From: Rallus limicola
Lineage: Eukaryota; Chordata; Aves; Gruiformes; Rallidae
Length of the DNA stretch: 64,000 nucleotides
Assembly: GCA_022605955.1 (NCBI GenBank)
Contig: JAKCOZ010000021.1
Span: 16,790,161 to 16,854,160 of the forward strand
Direction: 5' to 3'
The notes beneath the pieces are model-generated. The model was not told where the DNA came from. It worked only from the letters and a program-made list of their open reading frames with translations, and searched no databases. Below, in pieces: positions 1 to 17,600 of this stretch. The position numbers and the translations under genes are program-made. Each line of letters opens with the position of its first letter. Position 1 is the first letter of the stretch.

Positions 1-8
1 ATGCCTGA

Positions 9-4217
<4,209 letters not shown>

Positions 4218-5767
4218 AACAGGGCGCGCAAGAGGTTTGTCTGCACGCTGAGAGCCCCACCACCCCTTCGCACCGAGCTCCCGGAGGGCAGGAGGGAAGG
4301 CCTGATGGCAGCCGGTGCGCAGAAACTTCACCTGGCTTTGGCCGTGCCCCTGATCTCTCCATTCGAACTGCAGCACCAGATCTTCCGGGAGCATCCAGCA
4401 CCAGAGCAGCTGTTCCTCATTGCAACATCACAGCACTGCTGTCCTTGTTTATATATAAATACATACACTGTACTGGACTGAGCACCAGAGCCCAGCGCTG
4501 CCGCCGCCACCACCCGTCCCCGGCTGGGCCAGCCCTGCTGCCAGCCCCCGCACTGCTGCGTGCGGCCCCGGCCGGGCAGGAGGGTGGCTGTGCCCAGACG
4601 GATGCCCGGCCCCACCGTGCCGCTACCCCTGCGTGGAGCTCGGCCGGACGCAGCTGTGCCCCGTGCCCGCCTGCTGCTCGCGCCCTGCCTCCCCCTGCGG
4701 AGGCGCTGGGAGAAGAGAGAGGCCACCAGCACGCTTTCCTCGCCGGACGCTCCTCTCCCCACCTCTGGCAGCGCTGGGGCTGCCCCCCATGGCGCTGGCT
4801 CCCCCCCTGGCTGCCCCTCACCACCATGGGCTTGGACAGCCCCACCTCGCTGCTGCCCGACTCTGGAGGCTGCGCGCTGAGCTTGCTGAGATGCAGCGTG
4901 ATGGTTTGGAGGGGGCAGAGGGAGGGGGGGCAGCTGCGGGGGTCGGGTGCTGGAGTGCAGGGATCCTGTGACAGCAAAAGCCCTGGCCAAGGGTGGGTGG
5001 GGGGTGGTCCCTGTCCCCTTCCCCGCTGACTCCGGGATCTCTCTGCCCTGGTGCCTGTGCCACAGCCGTGGCGCGGAGCTGAGCAGAGCCCCAGCTGTGT
5101 ACAGTATGAGCCAGAGCCGCTCATGGGTGCTGCTGCCCCCAGGAGGCACCAGTGCCTGCTCCCGGCCCACTTCCTGCTCCCACGCTGCGCCGGGGGCTCT
5201 CCGGCCCTGGCACCCCAGCACCGCACGTGTATCTGGGTCTCCCCGTGCCCCTTCTCACTCCTTACTGCTGCCTGGGGGCTTTGCTGCTACCCCGGCCCCA
5301 GGCAGTCACAGATGCTGCTGCGGGGCTGTAGGACAGTCCGGATCTGCGCAGAGTTTGAACATATGCAAAGCCTGTGTGGTCTGACAGGGCCGGACCCCAC
5401 AGCGAGGGGTGGCTGTAGGGTCCCACTGCCCCCGGAGCATTACGGCACTCCCTTACCCAGCTGACCAGTGGCCCCACAGCCACTGCAGCCCAAAGCTTGT
5501 CCCCTCCTACAGGCCCTTGCCGCAGCAGCAGGGCACAGCGGGACAGTTCAATCATGTCTTACCTTTGGCAGCAGCTGCAGGGTTCTCCCTTACTGTCCTC
5601 GCAGCACTCCCCCCCCAGCCCCACTCCTCTTCCCCCACCCTCCCCCCCAGCATCTCTCATGCCAGAGAAACTGAGGAGCTTTTAACAAATGTGAATGGTT
5701 CCAGGAACCACGCAGGATGCGGTGCCGGGGGCAGTCAGGGCGCCTGCTGGCGCCTGCCCCGGCCCCA

Positions 5768-5784
5768 TGTACATAGTGTACATA
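5768..5784 (+). promoter_or_regulatory. Tandem Pumilio response elements
   Basis: TGTACATA occurs at 5768-5775 and again at 5777-5784. Each is a perfect match to the PUM1/PUM2 consensus UGUANAUA on the mRNA strand. They are separated by one base and sit in an AU-rich island of the SLC12A5 3'UTR. Function is inferred from sequence only. Confidence 0.5.
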
Positions 5785-8449
5785 ATACAGTATGTGTATT
5801 TTTAAAGTGATCATATTTATGTTAATAGAACCAGATGAAGTCTATATATAGAGATCTATATCTATTCTGAGAGATGCAGGGCTCTGCTAGCACCAGGCCA
5901 CGGGGACGGAGAGCCGAGACGGGGCTGTTCCTGCATGAAACAGGCACCCAGCCGTTGCACCGGGCGCTCTGGGGTGGCGGCGAAGGCTGCAGCCTTCCCG
6001 GGCCACTGGCAGCCCCTGGGAAAGGGCCAGGTCGCAGGTTCATTCTCTTCTCAATTAGCTTCTTTAAGAGTTTTCAGGGACAAGAAGTCACAGACTTTTC
6101 TGAACTTGTTTCACAGCAGATCTGAGCTTCCACTCCACGCGCAGCCTGCTAAGAGTTGTCCTCTCCCGGCAGCGCTGGCTGCTCTGCAGGAGCCTGGCCC
6201 AAAGCGGCGGCACTTTGTCCCCCAGGCAGAGCTGAGACCCTGCCTTGGAGCACTCACCTCCTCCGCCCCCCCAAACTGCTCCCCAGTGCAAAACGCACCC
6301 TTTGCCCTACAGCCTGCAGCCTCCGGCTGGTGCTGAGGGAGCATATGCTGCCTGTGTGTCCCCGGGGTGGCTCAGCAGTGGCTGCTCCTTGCCAGGTGAG
6401 GCTGGTCCCCGTGTCCAGCCCCCTGCCTGTCCCCCATGCCTGCTGAGAGCAGCTGCAGCCCCTGGCTCCTGCCTCCCTGGGGGCAGGAAAATCCCTTTGC
6501 ACTGGACAGCTCCGGCCCCTGCTCCCTCTGCAGAGCTTCTCCACTCCTCCAGGTCCAGGCCAAAGCTATTTTGGGCTGCTGGGATAAAAAGCTGTGGGGG
6601 GGTTGATGTTTTTTTTTAAATTTATTTTTGCTTTGAGATACTACTTGGACACACTCCCAGACCAAACCCAGCCCAGCTGCACAGCTGTGCCTGCTCATAC
6701 CTTGCTCCTCCATCACTCCTAAAGTGCCTCCCTTCTCTCCAGCAGCATCCCTAGTCCCAGCCAGACTTTGTGTCATGGCATCTGCACGGCTGCATCAGTC
6801 TGTGTTGCAGACTCTGATGTGGAAGTTTATCCCACGGGCACAGGGAGCTCGGCAGTGACAGGAGGTGACCATCCCAGTTTCAGGACAGGAGCTCTGGGCT
6901 GATGAATGGCAGTGCTCTGGTCCTGTCGCTTCCTCAGCCACGTGGGAGCTGTTGAAAGAGCAGGCGGGTGTCTGCAAGGGAGAAGTTCCTTTACCTCGGG
7001 GAAGGGCAGCCCCACGGGAAGCAGGAGCTGCCAGCATCCAGCTGCTCTGCCCCTTGGAGCTGGTCCCAGCCCAGGACCACATGCAAGCTCACCTGCTGTT
7101 TCCAGCCTCCCAAAATTACTTGAGGCACTTGTGCAGCATCGGGGGAGGTGCGCAGAGCGACCGCCTGCTCAGCTCCCGTGCTGGTACCACGCTTGTTGGG
7201 ACAGGAAATCTTGCCAGCTGCTCTGCCTCCTCAGAGGGTGCCACCCCCTCCCCGCAGTCCAGCTCTCAGCTTGGCACTGCCCTGCCCTGCCGCTGGGCTT
7301 GCTGCCGTGGGTGCAGAGCTCTTCCTCCGGCTGCAAGTACACTGTGGCAGGGAGTGCCATGTTCTGTGGAGCAGGGATGAGACTACAGGCTGGGGCAGGC
7401 CTCTCTGGGAAGTTTGCTTCATCAACTCTCCAGTGTCACCAGTGGATGCCAGTCCACGACCTCCCCACCCCCAGCCGGTAAAGCTACAGTCAGGGCTCCC
7501 CCAGGGAATAGGAAGGCGATCACTGATCACTGTCCCTACTGCTAGGGAAAAAAAATGGAGTTTCCCCTTCCTCATCTTCCAGCAAGAGCAGGGACACAGC
7601 TCTATAGACAGAACCAGGGCTGCCTCAACACCCCACCAGGCGCAGTTTGGCTGTGGCAAGGAAGGTACTGGTTTTGGCAGCGAGGTCTCCCGCATTGGCT
7701 GGAGAGGGCCAGTCTTAGCAGACAGCGCTGCATGTTAGTTTACAAACCCAGCCCTGCACGTTTGGCCTCTCTGAGTGTTCAGTTCCCCCATGGAGCACCC
7801 TTCTGCTGTTCCACCTTGGTGAAGACAGTGTCCTCCTCTGGTAGACATGCAAGTTCCTCCTCGGCACATGCGCAGACACGTTTTGGGGTATCTTTTTTGT
7901 TCTGGACAGGAAGGTCTTGACATAAGCCCCCCAGTCCCCCTGCACCCCCCAAGTTTGTTTCACAGGCAGGCTGCTGTAGGGAGCAGCGCTGAGCAGACAC
8001 GACCTACCAGGATGGTGGGATGGGAGCGTGGCCCTGCAGCAGGGGGAGATCACCCACACCCACAGCAGTGTTTGGCCAGCGGCAGCACTGGCCCCACGGT
8101 GTGTGCTCCAGGCTCCGCTGTGGGACGGGTGAGCGTGGAGCTGCCTTACCCATCAGCTGGGCAGGTGCCGGCCCCCCATGCAGCAGCCCTGGCAGAGGCA
8201 GCTCGTGTCGCCGCAGCCACCACACCGAGCAGGTGGCAAAGCCACAAGACAGCACTTGCAGGAGGCGCAGGCAGTGTCCAGCCTGGGTCGGTGCTGGTCC
8301 GTGACTGGATGAGAGGGAGGGCTCGATACTGCACAAGGGTAAGAGTTGCACTAGAAGAGTCAAGACCCTTCTCTGTGTAGCAGGACTAAAACTAGCAGGA
8401 AGACCGACAGGTCTGAGATTTGCTGGTTACACCACTTTCTGTGCTACAT

Positions 8450-8562
8450 GTGCAATATATTTGTTATGAATGTTACCACGAAGTCAGCTCATTCAATAAT
8501 CTTTTAATCACTGTAGCTAGATGTTCTCCGTCCATTCAAGTGACTTTTATTCCAGTGCAATA
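8450..8562 (+). promoter_or_regulatory. Two 8-mer seed matches for the miR-25/92/363 family
   Basis: GTGCAATA at 8450-8457 and at 8555-8562 is complementary to the seed of miR-25/32/92/363/367 (UAUUGCAC). Both copies lie in the last 220 bases of the inferred 3'UTR, about 105 bases apart. Conservation and expression were not checked. Confidence 0.4.
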
Positions 8563-8648
8563 TTTCGATAGACACGTAGTGACCTAGCACGCTTTGTGTT
8601 TTAGAGAATCTGTGTGCAGAGCAATGCAATTAAGTTTCAAACCTTGTA

Positions 8649-8654
8649 AATAAA
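8649..8654 (+). terminator. SLC12A5 polyadenylation signal (AATAAA)
   Basis: AATAAA is followed about 15 bases later by an A-rich tract (8669-8710), at the end of an AU-rich block. A second AATAAA at 8898-8903 could serve as an alternative site. Confidence 0.6.
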
Positions 8655-8668
8655 ACAGGTTGCAAACC

Positions 8669-8710
8669 AAAAAAAAAAAAAAAAAAAAAAGAAAAAGTAA
8701 AAAAAAAAAA
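8669..8710. repeat. A-rich simple tract
   Basis: About 23 consecutive A, then GAAAAAGT and a further A-run. It lies directly after the SLC12A5 cleavage region. It is most simply an A-rich microsatellite; I see no retrogene or SINE body next to it. Confidence 0.8.
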
Positions 8711-9599
8711 TGATTAGGCTTGCATTTAATTTCTGTGAGTGTTTCGGTATCGTGCATTAGGCCGCCACAGTACAGACCCTGTGTTCTCTGTGCAGGTATT
8801 AATGGAGGAGTGGCTCCTCAGCTGTTGAATGCTCCCTGTTAATGCTTTACTGCTTTAACTGTATCCATTTTTCTAGACTCCTGTCTGCACAAAATGCAAT
8901 AAATGATTTTATTACACCCTTCACTACTTGCATGGGGAGTTTTCACTTGCTTCCAGGGGCTCCACAGCTGTCTTGCACTGGGCTGTTACTATTCCCCCCC
9001 TACCAAGGCGCAAGCCCCGAGCGGGAGCAGTGGATGCTGGAGGAAGCAGAACATCAGGAGAGAAAAAGCCTCTCCAAAGGGGCAGTTCCCATGTTTGAGC
9101 TCACACACACAGTTCTGATCACCCCAGTAGAGACGCTTGACCTGACCCGGGGCCACAGAGAGAGCAAAAGGGCTCTAAGATAAAGAGACTGGAGGAGAAA
9201 AGATGTCAGAGGGACAGACTTCCATCCAGTTTCATGTTGTATGAAGGGCAGACAGGGAGTTGTACTCTAACCTCACCCAGTGCCTTACAACTAACAGCAA
9301 CTACAGCTCCCGGGGTGAGCACACACCCTCACCTCCCAGGACCAACAGCTGGGGAGGCTTCGGACCTCCCACGTAGGGCTCTGCCACCCACTGCTCCAGC
9401 ACACGTGTCCCTCCATGGGCTCCAAGCCCACCGTGCAGAGGAAGGATCTGTGAGGTCCCCAGCACGTTGTAACTGCTCTGACCACACTACTCCGGGCCAC
9501 GACTTGACAGGGGTTGTCTGGGGAAGGGAGCAATGGGAAACACAGCAGAATAACGTGTCCCAGTAGCACTCAAGCTGTCAAGTGGCAAAAATGCAACAA
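8711..9599. other. Convergent intergenic gap SLC12A5 / NCOA5
   Basis: About 0.9 kb between two tail-to-tail genes. Apart from the extra AATAAA at 8898-8903 (+) I see nothing in it. The 3' ends of the two transcripts could overlap if the distal sites are used. Confidence 0.6.
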
Positions 9600-10973
9600 A
9601 ACGTTTTTCCTGCTTTTTTTATTAAAAAGTAATGTCCTCTTGTTAACAGCACAGAGAGAAAAAAAACCGGTACAACACAAACCACCTGGGACAAAGAAAA
9701 TCCTCTGCTCCAAGAACACCGCTTTCTTAGTTTCTTTTGGTTCTCTGCAGGAAGCCCACAGACTCTAAGAAAGCTGTGATGGAGAGGACCACATAGTTAA
9801 AGAGATGTTTTGTGTTCTGGTATCAAAGTACATTACTGGTTAAAAACACCGTGGAGAATCATCACTGCCCGATTTTCCAACCGACTGTTTGCTGCAGCTA
9901 CCAAAGTGTTGAAAAAAAAAGGTATAAAATCAGGGTATTGCATCTTGGCACTGCCTCTCCACCTCAGATGGACAAACCACCCACCAACAGTGAACTGAAG
10001 GTCCAGAGAGCAGATGCTCGCCACCTGGCAACTGGCTGCAGGTTACTCCCAAGGGAGGCCCAGCAGCAGTCAGTGTGGCTGGGGCTGAGCTGTGGGGCCG
10101 CAGTAACCATCCCTCCCAAAGCAAAATTGTAAGAGAAGGAAATTTACATGCCGAATCGAACAGCTGGATCTTAACACTGAGTATGTGGTGTAGGGAAATT
10201 GACAGACCATTTCAAATCTCTGCCCTGGCTGGAAGCTCTTGTGTTTCAGAACTGCCCCAGTATTCAGACCAAAGCTGCCGGTTTCCATGAGCTGGGTGAG
10301 ATGAGGAGCGTGTCCCTGACTCCCTCAGCCAGGGCGACAGCCCAGCTACAGAAGGACAAACAGCATGGTCCTGGGTTACTGAGCAGTGGTCAGGCATGTG
10401 CTTCATGAGTTCAGCTGCTAGCTCTACTGCTGTACTTCCCAACTGGCTTATATACCATTAAAAAAAATAAAAGAAAGAAAAAAAGTAACCCAAAGAAAAA
10501 TAGTGCCCATTCCAAAAAGGTGGGTCTCCAAGAAGGCCCAGTCTGTGTACCGCTCTGTTCAGTCCCCTACTTCCTCCAAACCACTGACCCAAAACTACAC
10601 TACGACCATTCATTGAGACCAGACTGCATCACAATGTGAAGATGCATCAGCTACTGGGAGCGAGGAAAACGCAGGACTGTCACTGCGGCAGCTTCTGGGA
10701 CTGGACAAACCCACCGATGATCCCAAGCTGCTCTTAGCACATCATGCCACTGAGAAAACAGAGCATACTTCTCCAAACACTGCTAACCAGACCAAGGTGA
10801 GGAAGGGCAGCGCTAGCAACAGTCAGCAGCAATGCCACTGGGAGTGCACTCTCTCCAAAGTGGAGAGGACATGCATATCCAGGGGCCTTTGTCCCGTGCC
10901 AAGGACAGGAGACTTTAAACAGCTCTAAGTATGGAATGGCAAAGGGAAGGGGAACGGGCCTGACAGCTCAGCT
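9600..10973 (-). other. NCOA5: NCOA5 3'UTR
   Basis: On the minus strand this runs from the NCOA5 stop to the polyadenylation signal at 9618-9623. It has mixed composition and no recognisable repeat. Confidence 0.7.
9618..9623 (-). terminator. NCOA5 polyadenylation signal (AATAAA)
   Basis: Plus-strand tttatt is AATAAA on the minus strand, 1.35 kb after the NCOA5 stop and followed by T-rich then GT-containing sequence. Confidence 0.6.
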
Positions 10974-11623
10974 TTAATAGTGTCGCTGGTAGGACCCCAT
11001 AGGTTGCTGGGCTGGGGTCCCTGCTCGCCCCTGGGCCACGGTTTGGCTCACTAGGTGGGAGAGTGCAGGACCACTCTGGATAAGAGTGTCCAAGGCTTTC
11101 TGTACACTAGGGTTGTCAAAGTTGATACCAGAAGATACTGGCCTTTGAGCAGGTACGTTGCCAGGTGCAGGGAGGCGGTTTTGGTGCTGACCATAGAGCG
11201 ACTGAGCTTGTGGAGGAGCTCCAGGTCTTGGACCGGTGTTTCTTGTAGGGCCTTGGAGAGCTGGAAGCTGTGTGCTTGGAGTCTGCAATCTCTGCTGAGC
11301 CTGGTTTAAATTTCCAGCACTCATCTGTGCTGACCGAGCTTGACCACTGGCCATGTTAGGAAAGTTCTGGTTTGGAGTGCCCCCCGAAGTGCCCGCAGAG
11401 GCTGCAGAACTGCTGTTTGCCACAGCAGCTGCTGCTGCCCCGCTGTTGAAGAGACTGAGGATTTTTGCTTGAAGCTCCTGCTGAGGATTAGAAGAGGACG
11501 CTGGAACAGAAGGAGTAGAGACCAGAGGCTGTGAACTCTGATGAGCCTGAGAGCTTGGAAGGCTGGACTGACTACCCAGAGACGATCCTGAAGGCGCCCC
11601 CAAAGATTGTCTTGACATGGGTG
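10974..11623 (-). CDS. NCOA5: NCOA5 terminal coding exon
   Basis: The acceptor ttccccag lies above 11623 on the minus strand. It encodes the Ser/Gln/Ala-rich tail with SQQ/PQQELQAKILSLFNSG and FDNPSVQKALDTLIQSGP, ending GSYQRHY-stop, as in human NCOA5. Confidence 0.94.
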
Positions 11624-14600
11624 CTGGGGAAGAAAGCAAAGAGGGTTAAAGCTCTGCAAGCGTCCTTACAGAGCACCTAGAAAAGCCCCAGTGAAACAGC
11701 TACCAAAGACACAAGCACCACTGAATACCCATGCTCTGAACAGGATGGCTGCACAGCTCTGGGAACTCAACCACTCAGCAGAACTGCAGCACTTGGTGTA
11801 GCTGCCAAACCAGTTATGGTTTCCCTGAAAGACTCCAGTCTAAACGTTCTTTTGCATGACAGACCTGAATCATCTCAGGACTCCCAAGGACACGTCCATC
11901 CAAGCGAGGAGCTGTGTGTGAAGTTACAACACTAGGATTCCTCTTTGGTCCCAGGACTGGTTTTGGGTCCCAGCCCAGAGGACCCACAACCCTAATGGTT
12001 AATAACCTTGTCTGGGGCTGAGAAACTCACCCTGCAGAGAATCACTGCTTCCCCTCAGCAACCGGTCCTTCCGGTCCCTCAAGTAATTAATGACTTTATC
12101 AGTCTCCTCAGCAGTTAGATAGCGATTGTCTGCCAGGAGGTTCAAGAGAGTCTGAATCGCTGGAGGGTGACCTCCCCTGACACCCTCCTCCATGGAGGGT
12201 GGGCGCTCCCGCTCCTGCAGAACAGCTTCATCTGCCATCTTGGCAGCCTGCCGGGCGATTTCTTCGCGCTCCTTCTCCCGTGACTCTGTTTTGTAGCGCT
12301 CGTAATTCCTTGCCACCAGTACCATGGCATCAGCTTGAGGCATATTGCGGTGTTCTGTACAAGGAAAAGAAGCATTTTTAGTAAACCAAAGCAGTGTCAG
12401 GGAGAGGTGCCTTGCCTCATGCTCACCAGCACAGCTCATTCAGCAGGCACTGCTTTGGGATTTAAAGCACAGACTCAAGAAGCTTCCCAGGCACACAGAA
12501 CACTTCAATTTCCTAAGCCAACAGAAGGCCGAAGGCTCTCACCCAGCAAGGCCATCCTTTTCTTCCAGAGCTGAGGGCTTTGAAAAGATACTGGATCAGC
12601 TGAAGAATTGTCTTTCTTGCCTCACAGCCAAATAAAAGGGAACGCAGCTCCCTCTACCTCTCACATAGATTCTCTGTCCTCCCAGAGACAGTTCCAGCCA
12701 TTCTACTGTTAAAGCCTTCAAAAGATCCAAATCCCACCCCCTCTGAAGGCTATTTAAAGCTTCCCAGAGCAGGACAGTGATGGGAATTCTCTTTTGTTCT
12801 GTGCTGTCAATGTCTTAATATAGCATGTGTGCATGCAGGAGATGGAGAGGGATGGAGCACCGGCTCAGTGTTACATTGCTGCTTGTGTTTATTAATACAC
12901 AGCAGTCAAATTCTTCTGTAAAACAATGAATAATGGTCAATTCTAACTCCTTTTTTTTCCCCTCCACTTGCCTTTAAGGTTTTTGAGGTCATTATTTCTT
13001 ACCTCACACATGCAAATACTCTCCTGAACACAGATTTAAGCAGGGAGATTAAGAGAGAAGGCCTTTGCCTTCCAGAAAGTGCCCGAAGCTCTGTGCACTT
13101 TTCATACCTGCAGAACATCAGACCCTGCCACCCTCTTTCGGAACAGGAAACTGAGGTTCATTTAAACATCATGCTCTGCACGAGTTGTGAGCATTCCCTG
13201 ACATTAATGTGAATGGAAAGGTGACCATGAGTGGTTCCAGCAAGTGTATTTAATCTCTAGAGCTGTGGATGAGCTAATGACTGGGGTTCTTAGCAGATCT
13301 GATACACCATTAGATCCCGTAAAGAAGAAGAGAAGCTTTGGTGGGAGGACAGGTATTAAACTGAAGGAGTTAGAATTAAACCTAAGGGCAGCGGAAAGCT
13401 CAGGGCAAGTGTGTGTGAGCTGTATTTGTGCAGGATATCAGATCCCTCCTATCACATCTGCACTCCATGTTAAAAGGAGACGGGTTTCTTCAGTCTGTAA
13501 GCACACAAAAAACCGTGGCTGTGCTTTCAGAAGTTACTCTCCCAGATGAGCCTCACAAAACATTACTTGAAAACACAATAGGGGCGGAGTAACCTGATCA
13601 GAGCAAGAGGCTGCTTTCCGAGATCACATTCTGACACGACATTTCTAGTATCGACACCCACCCCAACAACACCCAAGTCACACCCTGAGATGGAAACTGA
13701 TGCAACCAGTATAAATGGCACTAAAACGCTACAGAGTTGGAGCACATACACCAAATCACTTTAGAGTTGTACCTTTTTATAACCTCCCAGTTTCACAATC
13801 AGATCTTTATGTTGACTGAATACTCTATCCTTGTTCTGTTTTTCTTAAATCACATTTGCTTTTAAAATCTGTCCTGTAATTTGTCACATTCTCTCTTTGA
13901 GAGGAACAAGCGATAAACTGAGGTTGGGTTGGTATTACTCAGAGAGCTACCAAGGCAACACAGTCATTTCTAGAGCTGGGGTTCCTGACTTGCCCCAAGA
14001 TGCAAAGGCTAGTGATGTCAGGTGCTAAGAACACAGCTGGGATTCTCTCTCTGGCAGAAACTCAACAGCCCTTCATGTTTATGACATGGTGTCATTAATA
14101 ACTACCTATGTCACAGCAAAGATGAACTTTGTCCCGAGTGATTCTGCTTGAAAGAAAGTGTTCTACAGCAGCCCTTTGAGTGACACAGTGATCACAGCTC
14201 ATGGAGACCTCAGTACCTTGTGGGGTGCCAAACATGATGTTAACAGTGCAAGAGCGGTGAACTTGATGCTGCTGGGTGATGACAATGGCAAAAGGAGACC
14301 CTCCTCTGCTCACATCGTCCAGGGCTTGCGTCAGTGACATCTCTGTGTTGAGGAAGATCAGGTCCACTACCATGCCCAGATCCCGCACCTTCCGCCCCAC
14401 TGACTCCGCGTACTCCCTACCACAAAGCAAAGCCAGCAGTTTAACAGTCAGTCACATACAGAAACAGAAACCCTGGCACATTCACCCTCTGCCATCTCAA
14501 AATCACTCTTCTGAGGGCAGGCCAGACTTGGTGATGGTTAACAGGAGATGAAGGCAATAGCACTGCAGTGATATAACAGCCCACACCCTATCTGTATTTT

Positions 14601-17600
14601 GATCTGAATCAGTCATTTCCTTTCAACTGATTGCAAATCCAGTCTCAGCTTAAGCTGACCATGTTCGCAAAGAGATTTACACTATTTTAAACTTGCTTAC
14701 ATATAAATGTGTTTAAACTGAACTCAGTGAGGTAATTTATACCTGCAGAGAACTAAGGGGTACACAGCAGTGCAGCCAACACACAGGAGTCAGTTACTTG
14801 GGCTCCATTCAGCGTTGTAACTGTTCAAATGTGCTTTATCCTAATTCACTGCAGCACAGACCAACTTCTGGACTTGAAGACTAATTTTCAGAGGACAACT
14901 ACCCATCTGCAAACATTCACTCAAGTTCCAAATGTTTTCTCTTGCTCTTTCATTCTGCTCACTGGTTTCTGCTCTGACCCAGCACCCACACAGCATCTAT
15001 GGATCCACTGTTCCTGTGTCCACTGTCCTGCAAATTTCCCACTCCAAACACAAAGCGGAACACTCTCAGCCTAAAGTTTTCAAGTCTTTTTTTAGGCTTA
15101 CTATATTGAGTGTGAGGACTGCAATACTGACTGCATATGTGCGCTGAGGAGTTCAGCCTGCATGCACCCACACCTTTTGAAAGAGGTGCCATCTATTGTC
15201 TTTGGATGCAAATACTGTAATGGTGACTAAAACTGGTCCCCTTGGCCAGGATTTCTAAGTTACACTGATTGTGTATTTAAGTCATCTTTCAACATGCCTA
15301 CAGTAGGTGACATCAATACCCAAGATTTATTAACACGTTCCAGCTCTCAAGGTTTGTGGCTGTTACAGACCAAAACAGTCCTGAGGATATTAAGCTGATC
15401 CTCTTGCACATAAAAAAATTCCCCCTGTATCAATTACAATAACATCTGGTCTATCAGAGTATCTTCCAAAGACTTTTAGTCACCAAGGGATAAAGAATCT
15501 AAAATTTCCTTTCAAGATTTGTTCCAATGGATCATCAACCCCGTTAAAAGCAAACTACTGGAGTCTGTTTCTAGTTTCACTACTTCCTCTGTTCCAGTTT
15601 CCTGTTCTGTCTTCTACCATCAGTTCTCTCTTTCTGCCTCACAGATAGAGCAAAGTTTAAATAAAAGCAATTCTTGGTCTTTTTTTCTGATGGATTATGG
15701 AGACAGAGCTTTAAATTCCCCCTTGACAAACATTTTCTTCAGACCCAGGTTTAAGATTCATTTACATCTTTGCTATTCACAGACATCAAACTGGTGTCAC
15801 CACGACAGCGCCCTCCCAGGGACAGGTGTAGCCCCCTGTTCCCAACACAGCACCTGCTCTCCAAGCTAAGGATGTACTTACATTCTTGACAGAAGTCTCT
15901 CTGACTCCTAAAATTGTTTCAAGTCCTTATGTGTCAAGAGAAAGCACACTGTTCTACAGGGACAGCCTACATTTTTGTTTCTAGATAAACACTCTTGTAC
16001 TTAGCTCAATAAAAAGACACACTGCCTTGTGAGTAGGGACAAGTCAGTGAAGTGTTCAGACTGCTGTGTGAGATCGCCCTGGTTAATACTTACCCATGCC
16101 TTTGATATCGTTCATGACCACTCGCAGCAGTGAATTTATACTTCTCGCACGCTGTGCACGCTGGATTAGTGGCAATGACCAGCATCTGACCTGGTAACTA
16201 ATCTCTGAAACGAACACACACCCCTACAACTCTGCCCTGACAACTGCTTTCTCTGTACAACTTGCTGGTTGGCACTATTAGTAAGTTCTGTATCATCCAA
16301 CCCATGAATAACAAGTACCGGCCTCTATAATCTGCTGCAACCCAGGCTGATATGAAGAGTAGGTAGAAAAATATAAGCAGAAGGTGTTAAGGAAATAAAA
16401 GTAAAGCACAAGATAAAATATTTCTCCATCTCATCAAAACACATTCTCAGAACAGCAGCAGGAGCTGTAGCTTTCTGAGGGCTCTAAAGCTGTGCTCCTC
16501 AAGAGTAACCTGTATGACAAACCTCAAGGCAGGACTAAGTTTAATTCCATTTTCTTCTACCATACAGTAATAAAATCGGTCATAACTGTTTTCTTACTTT
16601 GTCTGTTTATTCACCACTATAACAGAACAATCCACTGGTCTCTCTGCATCGAAACGCCTCTTGATTTCCTCGTAGTACTGACGGTACAGCTCCTCTCGGC
16701 GCCGCTCCTCGCGCTTCAGGCGATCTGAAAGCCACAGGGACAGAACACATGACACCCTTCAGACCTGCTTGGGCATCACAGAACACTGGGTACTGCAGGC
16801 ACCTCCCGCATCCTCCCAGGAGGAGGATGGGAACCTGCTCCTTATAACATTAACAGGCACTCACCTTCTGAATTCACTGGTGGCCTATCAAAGTGCTCTT
16901 TGTAACGGTCATAGTAAGAGTCATCCTTCCGCCGATAGTAGTCATCAAAGCGAAGGTAACGGTCATAAGAGTCATCTCGTCTGCAACATTTACAGAAGAA
17001 GCAAGGGTTTCCATGCTCCAGCACTATCTCAGGCAGTAATTTTGGCCAACACATCACACACAGACCTTCCTCATGTTGAATTTCTGAACCTGCCTGCTCC
17101 CCACAAGACACCCAAGTGTCCCCAGCCAGACTAATTTCCTTATCTGAAATACCTGATATCACTCAAACCAGTGCAGCAATTGAGGCGGGATCACCATAAA
17201 AACGTGTTGGCAAACACAGTCCTGCAAAAATTACCTGTACAAAGGGTCCCGAGGGTCTCTCATGTCCCGTGGATCCCTCATATCCCGTGGATCCCTGACA
17301 TCTCGTGGATTCCTCATATCCCGTGGATCCCTGTATCGATCATACAGCGGCTCCCGTGGGTCTCGAAGATCTCTAACATCACGAGGGTCCCGCAAGTCTC
17401 TTGGATCCCTGACATCCCGGGGGTCTCGCAGGTCCCGGGGGTCTCTGTGGTCTCTGGCATCACGCATTTCTCTAGCTCGAATGTCTCGAGCGTCTCTGGA
17501 ATCTCGCCCGTTTCTACCATCCCTGCCATCTCTGGGGTCTCTCCGTGGACTCCCCCGAAGAGGGGAGCGATCACGCCTGGCATCTCTGCCATCCCCGTAG

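Larger units (their letters stand above)
4218..8668 (+). other. SLC12A5: SLC12A5 3'UTR
   Basis: About 4.4 kb between the stop and the best polyadenylation signal. The first half is very GC-rich. Two AU-rich islands, at about 5,760-5,875 and 8,440-8,665, look different from their surroundings and hold candidate Pumilio and miR-25/92 sites. The extent is inferred; an earlier cleavage site cannot be excluded. Long open frames on either strand here follow GC bias and match nothing I recognise. Confidence 0.6.

Noticed and set aside
8669..8710. Poly-A tract as evidence of a processed retrogene
   Set aside because: No coding remnant or target-site duplication next to it, and it directly follows a normal polyadenylation signal.
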